From: Pseudomonadaceae bacterium UBA836
Lineage (GTDB): Bacteria > Pseudomonadota > Gammaproteobacteria > Pseudomonadales > Pseudomonadaceae
Assembly: GCA_002296055.1 (NCBI GenBank)
Contig: DBHE01000108.1
Span: forward strand, 1 to 19,483
Reading direction: 5' to 3'
Length of the DNA: 19,483 nt
The notes beneath the pieces were generated by a model. That model saw only the letters and a program-made list of their open reading frames with translations, had not been told where the DNA came from and did not search any database. Shown here in pieces: positions 7,941 through 14,909 of the stretch; the stretch's first letter is position 1, and each line of letters starts with the position of its first letter. The position numbers were made by a program, and so were the translations under genes.

Positions 7941-8411
7941 TTAATCAGCGCTGCCCTTGCTCCGCATACCTTGCCACTGGCGCTGCAGCTCGATAAACGT
8001 CAGCGAGGCAGACCAGGTCACCAGTACCAGCCCGGTCAGTGATTCGGTGCCGTACAGAAAACGGATATTGCCGGTTGGCGTCAGGTCGCCGTAGCCGAGC
8101 GTGGTGTAGGTGGTGGCAGACAGGTAGACGGTGTCGAACAGGGTGATGTTCTGCATGCCGGCGATGCCCCCTAGTTCAGGGGTTTGCAGCAGGTACAGCG
8201 CGCCCATGCCAAACAGCCATATCTCGGCGATGTGCGTAAACAGCAGTACGAAGATCAACGTGAGGATGCGCGGTCGTTCGCGCATGTGCGTAGTGTCCAG
8301 GAAGCGATGCAGGCGCGACAGTACTTCGTAGTGCAGCACGACCGCCAGCGCGGCTATGACACAGCTGACACCAACGGTGATCCAGTGGAACTTGTCGATC
8401 TCCGGTAGCAT
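7941..8411 (-). CDS. Small potassium-type ion channel
   Basis: The protein has 156 residues with a pore-loop channel layout: hydrophobic helices at about 9-28, 48-75 and 122-140, a pore helix at about 92-103, and the selectivity filter TTLGYGD at 103-109. GYGD is the potassium-channel signature, placing it in the two-TM ion channel family (Ion_trans_2). The extra N-terminal helix precedes the canonical TM-pore-TM unit. No RCK/TrkA-N regulatory domain follows, so gating is not indicated. Its ATG follows the stop of the upstream hypothetical gene without any gap (TAA then ATG), so it is translationally coupled to it. Ion selectivity is inferred from the filter only. Confidence 0.88.
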   Translation of the reverse strand: MLPEIDKFHWITVGVSCVIAALAVVLHYEVLSRLHRFLDTTHMRERPRILTLIFVLLFTHIAEIWLFGMGALYLLQTPELGGIAGMQNITLFDTVYLSATTYTTLGYGDLTPTGNIRFLYGTESLTGLVLVTWSASLTFIELQRQWQGMRSKGSAD

Positions 8412-8789
8412 TTATTGCGCCCAGTTGAATTCGGTTTCGCCTTCGGCGTTGACCTTGAGCCAGCGATCAGCGTCGGCTTCACCATCTGCCTCCTCCCAGC
8501 CGCCTACCGAGCAGCGTACTTCGTGGCCTATGGCGGCCTGGACGGCGCGGGCGCAGTCGCGGTCGCTAGCCCAAGGGGTAGCGGGGCTATCAAACCAGAT
8601 GCTTGCCCACTTGCCGGCGGCCTTGCGAACGATCATCAGAGGCACGGGCGCGGTACCCTGGAAGATGCCGCGTTGCGTCAGGCCGGTGGCGGGCTGCAGG
8701 GTGAGCGGCCCTAGAGCCTCTGGTAGCCAGTCCAGCAGGTCCTGCAGATGGTCATCTCGCAGATAAATCTCGATATCAGGTTGGCGCAC
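8412..8789 (-). CDS. Conserved hypothetical protein
   Basis: The 125-residue soluble protein is acidic in its C-terminal half, with no signal peptide, membrane segment or recognisable catalytic motif. The region VPLMIVRKAAGKWASIWFDSPATPWASDRDCAR is well formed and looks like a compact alpha/beta protein. From memory a hypothetical gene occurs at this place next to rlmA in P. aeruginosa, supporting a real gene. It begins 24 bases after the rlmA stop and ends directly against the ion channel ATG. I cannot assign a function. Confidence 0.8.
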   Translation of the reverse strand: MRQPDIEIYLRDDHLQDLLDWLPEALGPLTLQPATGLTQRGIFQGTAPVPLMIVRKAAGKWASIWFDSPATPWASDRDCARAVQAAIGHEVRCSVGGWEEADGEADADRWLKVNAEGETEFNWAQ

Positions 8790-8813
8790 GGCTACTCCTT
8801 GGCAGTGTTCTTG

Positions 8814-9617
8814 TCAGCAACGTTCCAGCGTGACCATTTGCATGGCGACTTCCAGCCCTTCGATACCTTGCTCGGCGATGGCTTGCTGGCGCTCGGGCCG
8901 GCTGCGTACACCGTGCGGCGTCATGCCGATCAGGTTGCTCAGATCCTCGCCTGTCAGTTGCAGAGAATAGCGCAGGGTCTGCTCGGAGGCGACGCGCAGG
9001 CCGTCGGGTAGCGCCTTGATTAGCGCAGGTGTCGGGTGAATCTGGTCGTACAGGCGCTCTCGCAGGGCCAGCAGATGGTCACCGTGGGGGCCGACGATCA
9101 GCACCCGGCCACCGGGTTTGACGGTACGCAGGCATTCGTCGGCAGACCAGGGGCTGAACACACTGAGGGCGGCATCCAGGCTTTGGTCTGCGACCGGTAA
9201 ACGGGCGCTGGAGGCCACCATCCAGCGAATGGCTCGGCTGCGTCGGCAGGCCTTGATGATGGCGTCTTTGCTGATATCGAAGCCGCCAATGGTCGCGTCG
9301 GGCAGTGCAGTGGCCAGCCGCTCGGTGTAGTAGCCTTCGCCACAGCCCATGTCGAGTAACGTCTGTGGGTTTGCCTCGATGAACGCCTGGTTGATCGCAT
9401 CACTGACCGGCTGATAGTGACCGGCGTCGAGAAATGCCTGACGACTGGCCAGCATCTGGGGCGTGTCGCCCGGCTGCTTGCTGTTCTTGTGCTGCACTAG
9501 CAGCAGGTTCAGGTAACCCTGGCGGGCCTGGTCATAGCTATGCCCAGCCGGACAGCTCCACTGGCGCTCGACGTTGCTCAGCGGGGCGCGGCAATGGGGG
9601 CAGATCAGTTGCAGCAT
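8814..9617 (-). CDS. rlmA: 23S rRNA (guanine-N1)-methyltransferase RlmA
   Basis: RlmA (RrmA) methylates N1 of G745 (E. coli numbering) in helix 35 of 23S rRNA using S-adenosylmethionine. The 267 residues begin with the family zinc finger (C6, C9, C22, H26 in ICPHC and SCPAGH), followed by QGYLNLLL and the SAM-binding motif I LLDMGCGEGYYT at about 87-98. The length fits the family. The ATG overlaps the dapE stop by one base (TGATG), so it is coupled to dapE. The same dapE-rlmA pairing is known in Pseudomonas. Confidence 0.93.
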   Translation of the reverse strand: MLQLICPHCRAPLSNVERQWSCPAGHSYDQARQGYLNLLLVQHKNSKQPGDTPQMLASRQAFLDAGHYQPVSDAINQAFIEANPQTLLDMGCGEGYYTERLATALPDATIGGFDISKDAIIKACRRSRAIRWMVASSARLPVADQSLDAALSVFSPWSADECLRTVKPGGRVLIVGPHGDHLLALRERLYDQIHPTPALIKALPDGLRVASEQTLRYSLQLTGEDLSNLIGMTPHGVRSRPERQQAIAEQGIEGLEVAMQMVTLERC

Positions 9618-10753
9618 CAGGTCAGCAACCGTTCCAGCGTGACCTGATAAATATCGGTCAGCAGGTCGAGATCATCGGCCTTGATGCATTCGTTGACCTG
9701 GTGGATGGTCGCGTTGACCGGGCCCAGTTCAACCACCTGGGTGCCCATGGTAGCGATAAAGCGGCCGTCTGAGGTGCCGCCTGAGGTGGACGGCTGCGTG
9801 TTGCGGCCGGTGACCTGCTTGATTGCCGCAGAGACGCCGTCGAGCAGAGCGCCCGGCTCGGTCAGGAAGGGCAGGCCGGACACTGTCCAGTGCAGCTCGT
9901 ATTCCAGGCCGTGGCCGTCCAGCAGGTCGCGCACGCGCTGTTGCAGGCCTTCCACAGTGGATTCTGTCGAGAAGCGGAAGTTGATCAGCGCTTCCAGCTC
10001 GCCCGGCACCACATTGGTGGCACCGGTACCGGAATGGATGTTGGAAATCTGGAAGCTGGTTGGCGGGAAGAAGGCATTGCCGTCGTCCCAGACTTCGGCA
10101 GCCAGTGCGGCCAGCGCCGGGGCGGCCAGATGAATCGGGTTGCGTGCAAGGTGCGGATAGGCCACATGGCCCTGCTTGCCGCGAATGACCAGGCGGGCGT
10201 TGAGCGAGCCACGGCGGCCGTTCTTAACAATATCGCCTACCAGCTCGGTGCTGGAGGGCTCGCCGACGATGCACCAGTCGACCTTTTCACCGCGCTCGAC
10301 CAGCGTCTCCACCACCTTGACGGTGCCCTCGGTGGCTGGGCCTTCTTCGTCACTGGTGATCAGAAAGGCGATGGAGCCCTTGTGCTCCGGGTGGGCGGAA
10401 ACAAAGCGCTCAACCGCTACCACCATGGCTGCCAGGCTACCTTTCATGTCGGCCGCGCCGCGCCCGTGCAGCATGCCGTCAACGATCTGCGGGATGAAGG
10501 GATTGGTTTGCCATTGCTCGACCGGACCAGTCGGTACCACGTCAGTGTGACCGGCAAAGCACAGCACCGGGCCTTCACTGCCGCGGCGTGCCCACAGGTT
10601 GTCGACCTCACCAAAGCGCAGTGGCTCCAGCGCGAAGCCAACAGCCGCCAGACGCTCGCCCATCAACTGCTGACAGCCAGCATCCTCGGGGGTGGTGGAA
10701 TTGCGGGAGATGAGGTCGCAGGCCAGCTGCAGGGTAGGGGATAGCTCAGTCAT
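9617..10753 (-). CDS. dapE: Succinyl-diaminopimelate desuccinylase
   Basis: DapE removes succinate from N-succinyl-LL-2,6-diaminopimelate to give LL-diaminopimelate, in the succinylase branch of lysine and peptidoglycan precursor synthesis. The 378 residues are the usual length for this di-zinc M20 peptidase-family enzyme. Visible metal and catalytic residues include H69 and D71 in [13 protein letters not shown]102 in [11 protein letters not shown]136-E137 in TSDEEG, and the late conserved histidine in NATIHQVNE. It is the promoter-proximal gene of the leftward operon. dapD, which acts two steps earlier in the same pathway, lies nearby in the window. Confidence 0.97.
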   Translation of the reverse strand: MTELSPTLQLACDLISRNSTTPEDAGCQQLMGERLAAVGFALEPLRFGEVDNLWARRGSEGPVLCFAGHTDVVPTGPVEQWQTNPFIPQIVDGMLHGRGAADMKGSLAAMVVAVERFVSAHPEHKGSIAFLITSDEEGPATEGTVKVVETLVERGEKVDWCIVGEPSSTELVGDIVKNGRRGSLNARLVIRGKQGHVAYPHLARNPIHLAAPALAALAAEVWDDGNAFFPPTSFQISNIHSGTGATNVVPGELEALINFRFSTESTVEGLQQRVRDLLDGHGLEYELHWTVSGLPFLTEPGALLDGVSAAIKQVTGRNTQPSTSGGTSDGRFIATMGTQVVELGPVNATIHQVNECIKADDLDLLTDIYQVTLERLLT

Positions 10754-10785
10754 GGTTCCGGTTCGTCTGGGCAGAGGAAGGCGCC

Positions 10786-10794
10786 ATCATACCA
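10786..10794 (-). promoter_or_regulatory. Extended -10 promoter element for dapE
   Basis: On the minus strand this reads TGGTATGAT, an extended -10 element (TGn followed by TATGAT), 33 bases upstream of the dapE ATG. There is no good -35, which is acceptable for an extended -10 promoter. The leader would be about 25 bases long. Confidence 0.45.
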
Positions 10795-10884
10795 GAGTCA
10801 TGCGGCGCTCTTCCCGCTTGATCAGGGTGGTTGCAAGCGAGGACTGTTCAGTCCCGGTAGGTGGCCAAGATCTGCAGCGGTTGT

Positions 10885-11841
10885 TCAGATTCGCGTGCCG
10901 GGCCAGCGCGCCCTACGCCATGCGCGGCGCTGCTTTTTGTCGAGGAAGGTCCAGGCCAGCAGGCGGCTGCGCTTGTTGCCGTGGCCCATATCGATAATGC
11001 GCACGTCGGTGGCGCCAAGGGCCCGCAGTTGCTCGGGCAGCGCATTAAGACTGTCTGCGCTGGCGACCAGGCTGGAAAACCAGAACACCTGCTGCGCATA
11101 GAGTTTGCTCTGCGCGGCCATGCGCTGCAGAAAGCCCTCCTCGCCGTCGTCACAGTACAACTCATTGGCGCGACCGCCGAAGTTGCGCCCGGTCGGTGCC
11201 TTACCAAGCCCGCGCCATTTGCGCTCATTGGCTTGCTGCGCTTGCCCGGCGCTGGCGTAGAAGGGGGGGTTGCACAGGGTGAAATCGAACTGCTCACCTG
11301 TGTCGATGATGCCGTCGAAGATACTTTGGGCGTCGCTCTGCAGTCGCAGCGTAATTTGCCCCTGCAGCCTTGGGTTGGCTGTGAGTATCTGCTCGGCGTT
11401 AGCCAGCGCCTCGGCGTCGATATCGCTGCCCACAAATTGCCAGCCGTACTCGGCATTGCCGATCAGGGGATAAATCAGATTGGCCCCGGTGCCTACATCC
11501 AGACCGCGCAACTGTTCACCCCTGGGGATAACCCCGTCATGGCTGCTGGCAAGCAGATCTGCCAGGTGGTGGATAAGGTCGGCGCGCCCCGGTATTGGCG
11601 GGCATAGGGCGTCTGTGGGTATCTGCCAGCCGGCAATCTGATACCAATGCTGCAGCAGGGCGCCGTTCAGGCAGCGCAGAGCGGCCGGGTCAGCAAAGTC
11701 GATGGTTGTCTGCCCATCCTTGCTCTGGCGGATAAACGCCTTTAATGGCGGGCACTTACGGGCCAGCAGGGAGAAGTCGTAACGGCCCTGATAACGGTTG
11801 CGCGGATGCAGTGCTGGTGGCTTGGATGGGCGGCGCGACAT
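10885..11841 (-). CDS. rlmF: 23S rRNA (adenine-N6)-methyltransferase RlmF
   Basis: RlmF methylates N6 of A1618 (E. coli numbering) in 23S rRNA. I start it at 11841 because GGAGCC lies close before that ATG and the protein then opens MSRRPSKPPALHPRNRY, as in the family; a start at 11874 would add 11 unlikely residues. The resulting 318 residues contain a Rossmann motif LDVGTGAN at 114-121, GSDID at 138-142, and the N6-adenine methylase catalytic motif NPPF at 191-194. It diverges from tcdA and is followed by dapE in the same direction after a 131-base gap that holds a dapE promoter candidate, so it is probably transcribed separately. Confidence 0.93.
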   Translation of the reverse strand: MSRRPSKPPALHPRNRYQGRYDFSLLARKCPPLKAFIRQSKDGQTTIDFADPAALRCLNGALLQHWYQIAGWQIPTDALCPPIPGRADLIHHLADLLASSHDGVIPRGEQLRGLDVGTGANLIYPLIGNAEYGWQFVGSDIDAEALANAEQILTANPRLQGQITLRLQSDAQSIFDGIIDTGEQFDFTLCNPPFYASAGQAQQANERKWRGLGKAPTGRNFGGRANELYCDDGEEGFLQRMAAQSKLYAQQVFWFSSLVASADSLNALPEQLRALGATDVRIIDMGHGNKRSRLLAWTFLDKKQRRAWRRARWPGTRI

Positions 11842-11896
11842 GTTGGCTCCTGAATTGGACGGGGAGCATCCCACGCACAGCCGCCGCTGTCACCCG

Positions 11897-11931
11897 TTGT
11901 TCACAGAAGCTGGGGATGAAGCTGTGGATAA
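11897..11931. other. DnaA-box cluster in rlmF-tcdA intergenic region
   Basis: TGTGGATAA at 11923-11931 is the exact reverse complement of the DnaA consensus TTATCCACA. Two weaker relatives precede it: TTGTTCACA at 11897-11905 (two mismatches) and TGGGGATGA at 11911-11919 (two mismatches to the reverse form). All lie between the divergent rlmF and tcdA starts. One perfect 9-mer can occur by chance in a genome; the cluster raises the likelihood of real DnaA binding but does not prove it. No AT-rich unwinding region or other origin features are present. Confidence 0.4.
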
Positions 11932-12021
11932 CTGCAGGATATCCATGCCAATGCCAGTAACGCTGGTGGCTGCGCAGAACTGGCTGTTTTTTGCGCAATG
12001 CAGTGCGGGGGAGGGCGCTGG

Positions 12022-12027
12022 TATACT
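12022..12027 (+). promoter_or_regulatory. -10 box for tcdA
   Basis: TATACT lies 22 bases before the tcdA start at 12050, preceded by TGG one base before it (near an extended -10). No clear -35 is visible 17 bases upstream. Transcription would start about 12034, giving a very short leader that consists mainly of the AGGAGG ribosome binding site. Confidence 0.5.
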
Positions 12028-12049
12028 GTGCCGCCGCAGGAGGATGCCC

Positions 12050-12826
12050 ATGATTACCGAAGACCCCCGTTTTGCTGGAATTGGCCGTTTGTATGGCACC
12101 GACGCGTTGGCGCGCCTGGCTGACAGTCACGTGGTGGTGGTCGGGATTGGTGGGGTAGGCAGCTGGGTAGCTGAGGCGTTGGCCCGCTCCGGTATCGGTC
12201 TCATCAGTTTGATCGACATGGACGAGGTGTGTGTCAGCAACGTCAATCGCCAGCTGCACGCGCTGGATGGTCAGGTCGGCAAGCCCAAGGTTGAGGTGAT
12301 GGCCGAGCGTCTGCGGGCGATCAGCCCGAGCTGCGAGGTGCGTGCGGTGATGGATTTCGTCACGCCGAACAACCTGGCCGAGTTGATTACCGATGACATC
12401 AGTTGCGTGGTGGATTGCATCGACAGCGTTAACGCCAAGGTCGCGCTGATTGCCTGGTGCCGACGCCGCAAGATTCCGGTCATCACCACCGGCGGGGCGG
12501 GTGGGCAGATTGATCCGACGCAGATCACCGTGGCGGACCTGTCCAAGACCGTCAATGACCCGCTGGCGGCCAAGGCGCGTTCGCTGCTGCGCCGTGACCA
12601 CAACTTCCCCCGCGCCGACAGCAAGCGCAGCTTCGGCGTACCCTGTGTTTACTCCAAAGAGCAGTTAAGGTATCCCAAGCCCGACGGCAGCGTCTGCACG
12701 CAGAAATCCTTCGTTGGTGAAGGCGTGCGGCTGGATTGCTCCGGCGGCTTCGGCGCGGTCACTATGGTCACCGCCACCTTCGGCATGGTGGCAGCGGCGC
12801 AGGCGGTGCAGCGGCTGCTGCGCTGA
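12050..12826 (+). CDS. tcdA: tRNA threonylcarbamoyladenosine dehydratase
   Basis: TcdA (CsdL) is an E1-like enzyme that uses ATP to cyclise N6-threonylcarbamoyladenosine at position 37 of ANN-decoding tRNAs. The 258 residues start RFAGIGRLYG and carry the adenylation motif VVGIGGVGSW (about 31-40), the conserved DMDEV followed by SNVNRQ, and the family blocks TTGGAGGQIDPTQI and FGVPCVYSKEQ. GCAGGAGG at 12036-12043 is six bases before the ATG at 12050; the ATG at 12044 touches the ribosome binding site and is less likely. In E. coli the gene is linked to csdA-csdE; those genes are not next to it here. It is convergent with dapD. Confidence 0.95.
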   Translation: MITEDPRFAGIGRLYGTDALARLADSHVVVVGIGGVGSWVAEALARSGIGLISLIDMDEVCVSNVNRQLHALDGQVGKPKVEVMAERLRAISPSCEVRAVMDFVTPNNLAELITDDISCVVDCIDSVNAKVALIAWCRRRKIPVITTGGAGGQIDPTQITVADLSKTVNDPLAAKARSLLRRDHNFPRADSKRSFGVPCVYSKEQLRYPKPDGSVCTQKSFVGEGVRLDCSGGFGAVTMVTATFGMVAAAQAVQRLLR

Positions 12827-12843
12827 GCACGAGATGTGAATGC

Positions 12844-12880
12844 AAAAAGCCCCGCGTCGTCTCCGGCGCGGGGCTTTTTT
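12844..12880. terminator. Bidirectional intrinsic terminator between tcdA and dapD
   Basis: GCCCCGCG (12849-12856) and CGCGGGGC (12867-12874) form a perfect 8-bp GC stem, flanked by AAAAA on the left and TTTTTT on the right. It can therefore terminate transcription from both tcdA (rightward) and dapD (leftward). Confidence 0.92.
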
Positions 12881-12902
12881 ATCCAACCAGCTGAGCGAGG
12901 GC

Positions 12903-13937
12903 TCAGTTGTGAGCGTGCAGCATGTCGTTCAGCTGAATCGCGCTCTTGTTGGTCTTGCACTCGATGGCGCCAGTCTGCGAGTTGCGGCGGAACAGCAGGT
13001 CGGACTGGTTGGCCAGGTCGCGGGCCTTGACGATTTCGACCAGGTTGTCGGCGTCGTCCAGCAGCGCCACCTTGATGCCAGCGGTGATGTACAGACCGGC
13101 TTCAACGGTGCAGCGGTCGCCCAGCGGGATACCGATACCGGCGTTGGCGCCGATCAGGCAGCCTTCGCCAACGGAGATGACGATGTTGCCGCCACCGGAC
13201 AGGGTACCCATGGTGGAGCAGCCGCCGCCAAGGTCCGAACCCTTGCCAACGAACACGCCCGCAGAGATACGGCCTTCAACCATGCTGGTGCCAGCGGTAC
13301 CGGCATTGAAGTTGATGAAGCCTTCGTGCATGACGGTGGTGCCTTCGCCAACGTAGGCGCCCAGGCGTACGCGGGCGGTGTCGGCGATGCGAATGCCGGC
13401 CGGTACGACGTAGTCGGTCATGGACGGGAACTTGTCGATGCTGTGCACAACCAGCGAGTCACCCTTCATGCGGGCAGCCATCTGGCGCTGTGGCAGTTCG
13501 CTGATGTCGATGGCGCCTTGGGTGGTCCAGGCAACGTTCGGCAGCAGCGGGAAGATGCCAGCCAGTACCACGCCGTGCGGCTTGACCAGACGGTGCGAGA
13601 GCAGGTGCAGTTTGAGGTAAGCCTCCGGAGTGGAGCTGGGCGCCTCGTCGCTGGCCAGCACGGTAGCGACCAGTGGGCGGGCGCTGTCGGCCATCTGTGC
13701 GACCAGTGCGGCCTGCTCGCTGAAACCGGCCGCGTTCAGTGCCTGGCTCAGTGCGCCGCATTGGCTGGCGGCAAAGCTGATGGCCTGGTTGCCTTCGGCG
13801 TAGCCAAGCTCGGCCTTGACCACGTCGATCAGGGCGTTGCCGGGGTTGAGCAGGGGCTGAGGGTAGAACACCTCCAGCCAGTCACCTGCGCTGTTCTGGG
13901 TGCCGATGCCAAAGGCCAGACTGAAACATTCACTCAT
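12903..13937 (-). CDS. dapD: Tetrahydrodipicolinate N-succinyltransferase
   Basis: DapD transfers succinate from succinyl-CoA to 2,3,4,5-tetrahydropyridine-2,6-dicarboxylate, opening the succinylase route to meso-diaminopimelate and lysine. At 344 residues this is the long pseudomonad/actinobacterial type rather than the ~274-residue enterobacterial type. The central part (about 175-285) is a left-handed beta-helix built of hexapeptide repeats, visible in ARVRLGAYVGEGTTVMHEG, SAGVFVGKGSDLGGG and GCLIGANAGIGIPLGD. The ATG at 13937 is preceded by AAGGAA about nine bases away. The arsC-like gene ends 28 bases upstream in the same direction, suggesting co-transcription. The bidirectional terminator follows. 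Confidence 0.95.
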   Translation of the reverse strand: MSECFSLAFGIGTQNSAGDWLEVFYPQPLLNPGNALIDVVKAELGYAEGNQAISFAASQCGALSQALNAAGFSEQAALVAQMADSARPLVATVLASDEAPSSTPEAYLKLHLLSHRLVKPHGVVLAGIFPLLPNVAWTTQGAIDISELPQRQMAARMKGDSLVVHSIDKFPSMTDYVVPAGIRIADTARVRLGAYVGEGTTVMHEGFINFNAGTAGTSMVEGRISAGVFVGKGSDLGGGCSTMGTLSGGGNIVISVGEGCLIGANAGIGIPLGDRCTVEAGLYITAGIKVALLDDADNLVEIVKARDLANQSDLLFRRNSQTGAIECKTNKSAIQLNDMLHAHN

Positions 13938-13965
13938 GGGGCGGTTCCTTTGATGCTAGTGCTGT

Positions 13966-14322
13966 CTATGCATTGGATTCAAACGCGCTGGCATACCACT
14001 CCGGCTTGAAGCCGACCAGGCGCTGCGAGCCGATATCCAGTACCGGTCTTTTTATCATCGAGGGGTTGGCTTGCATGAGCGCAACCGCCTTGTCTGTATC
14101 GATGTTTTCTTTGTCCGCATCATCTAGTTTGCGGAAGGTGGTGCCCTTGCGGTTGAGGATCACTTCCCAACCATGCTCGGCGCACCAGGCATGCAGCCGT
14201 TCGGCGTCGATGCCTTGGGTCTTGTAGTCGTGAAACTGGTAGTCGACGCCGTGGTCGTCCAGCCAGGTTCGGGCCTTTTTCATGGTGTCACAGGCCTTGA
14301 TGCCGTAGAGAGTGCAAGTCAT
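13966..14322 (-). CDS. ArsC/Spx/MgsR-family reductase
   Basis: The protein has 118 residues with the ArsC-like thioredoxin fold: TLYGIKACDTMKKARTWL at the N-terminus with the single catalytic-type cysteine at position 11, then VILNRKGTTFRKL, and the conserved IKRPVLD loop. This matches the YffB-like branch of the family, which is not an established arsenate reductase; a glutathione-linked reductase role has been proposed. I chose the ATG at 14322 because the family begins with this sequence. The ribosome binding site is poor: the best AAGGAGG (minus strand, 14346-14352) is 23 bases too far. The mobile element begins just upstream, so the native leader may have been replaced. It lies directly ahead of dapD, as in other pseudomonads. 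Confidence 0.88.
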   Translation of the reverse strand: MTCTLYGIKACDTMKKARTWLDDHGVDYQFHDYKTQGIDAERLHAWCAEHGWEVILNRKGTTFRKLDDADKENIDTDKAVALMQANPSMIKRPVLDIGSQRLVGFKPEWYASAFESNA

Positions 14323-14346
14323 TGATTTATAAAGGGGTGAAACAGC

Positions 14347-14375
14347 CTCCTTAATTCTCCCCAAAATCTCCTTAA
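14347..14375. repeat. Direct repeat CTCCTTAA at the host-element junction
   Basis: CTCCTTAA occurs at 14347-14354 and 14368-14375, exactly 21 bases (two helical turns) apart, in the 62 bases separating the arsC-like gene from the element's last gene. This is where an attL would be expected. The repeats could be integrase binding sites, but the second attachment site is outside the window, so no core can be confirmed. Confidence 0.3.
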
Positions 14376-14384
14376 AAACCAGGT

Positions 14385-14867
14385 TCAGACCAAGTGTTTT
14401 TTTCCGCTCTCAACCGCATTGAGTGGCGGCCTAAGTTTTTGTATGTATAGGGCTTCAAGCTCGTCAAGCTTGTGAGCTGCGCAGCCTATTATGTGGTAGG
14501 AGTCGAACATCTTCTGCTCAACGCCAGTTGTATGTGCGTGGATTCGGCCCTCACAATTAACCGACTGGCCTACATACACGACTCTGTCTTCATGAATCAA
14601 GAAGTAGATCCCGACGCTAGGCGAGTATGGTCGACCAAGAGAAAGTATATCTTCTTCGGAAAAAAGCTGTTTGAGCTTTTGGCGTACTGACGCAGGCCTT
14701 TTTGTGTAGCCGTTATTTCTATGCAGGTTGGCATGCAGGGCGAACCTTAACGCAGCCTCTTTATCTCTTCCTAGATAAACCTCTTTGCCGTCTGCCATTT
14801 TGTAGCGATATGAAAGCTTTGAGAAGTATAGATTTTTTGGAAGGTCGTGAATTCTTGGTCTGGCCAT
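14385..14867 (-). CDS. GIY-YIG nuclease with integrase-like arm-binding N-domain
   Basis: The protein has 160 residues in two parts. The C-terminal part (about 85-155) is a GIY-YIG nuclease domain with all key residues: GIY at 86-88, YVG at 98-100, R108, E138 and N150. The N-terminal part (about 3-50; RPRIHDLPKNLY, YLGRDKEAALRFALHAN) aligns along its length with residues 4-60 of the integrase just upstream and with the arm-type DNA-binding domain of lambda Int. The ATG at 14867 has CAGGA eight bases before it. It starts 42 bases after the integrase stop. Three 60-base stretches counted by hand average about 47% G+C, against roughly 70% in a sampled integrase stretch, suggesting separate acquisition. 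Function is unknown: a site-specific nuclease acting at attachment-site arms is an inference. Confidence 0.88.
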   Translation of the reverse strand: MARPRIHDLPKNLYFSKLSYRYKMADGKEVYLGRDKEAALRFALHANLHRNNGYTKRPASVRQKLKQLFSEEDILSLGRPYSPSVGIYFLIHEDRVVYVGQSVNCEGRIHAHTTGVEQKMFDSYHIIGCAAHKLDELEALYIQKLRPPLNAVESGKKHLV

Positions 14868-14909
14868 GAGTTATTCCTGAGTCAGTGTAGTAGGGTCAGG
14901 CGTTTGGCT

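Noticed and set aside
9890..10744. 284-codon plus-strand frame opposite dapE
   Set aside because: It lies entirely within dapE, has no family signature and has shadow-type composition.
10841..10854. Inverted repeat GGACTG-TT-CAGTCC downstream of rlmF
   Set aside because: The two-base loop is too tight for an RNA hairpin without opening pairs, and no T-run follows, so it is not called a terminator.
12840..14009. 389-codon open frame on the plus strand
   Set aside because: It is the antisense shadow of dapD, whose sequence is unmistakable; the frame is open because of high G+C codon bias, and it begins at the terminator.
13966..14322. Arsenate-resistance gene arsC
   Set aside because: The sequence belongs to the YffB-like branch and no other ars genes are nearby; placement beside dapD is the usual pseudomonad arrangement.
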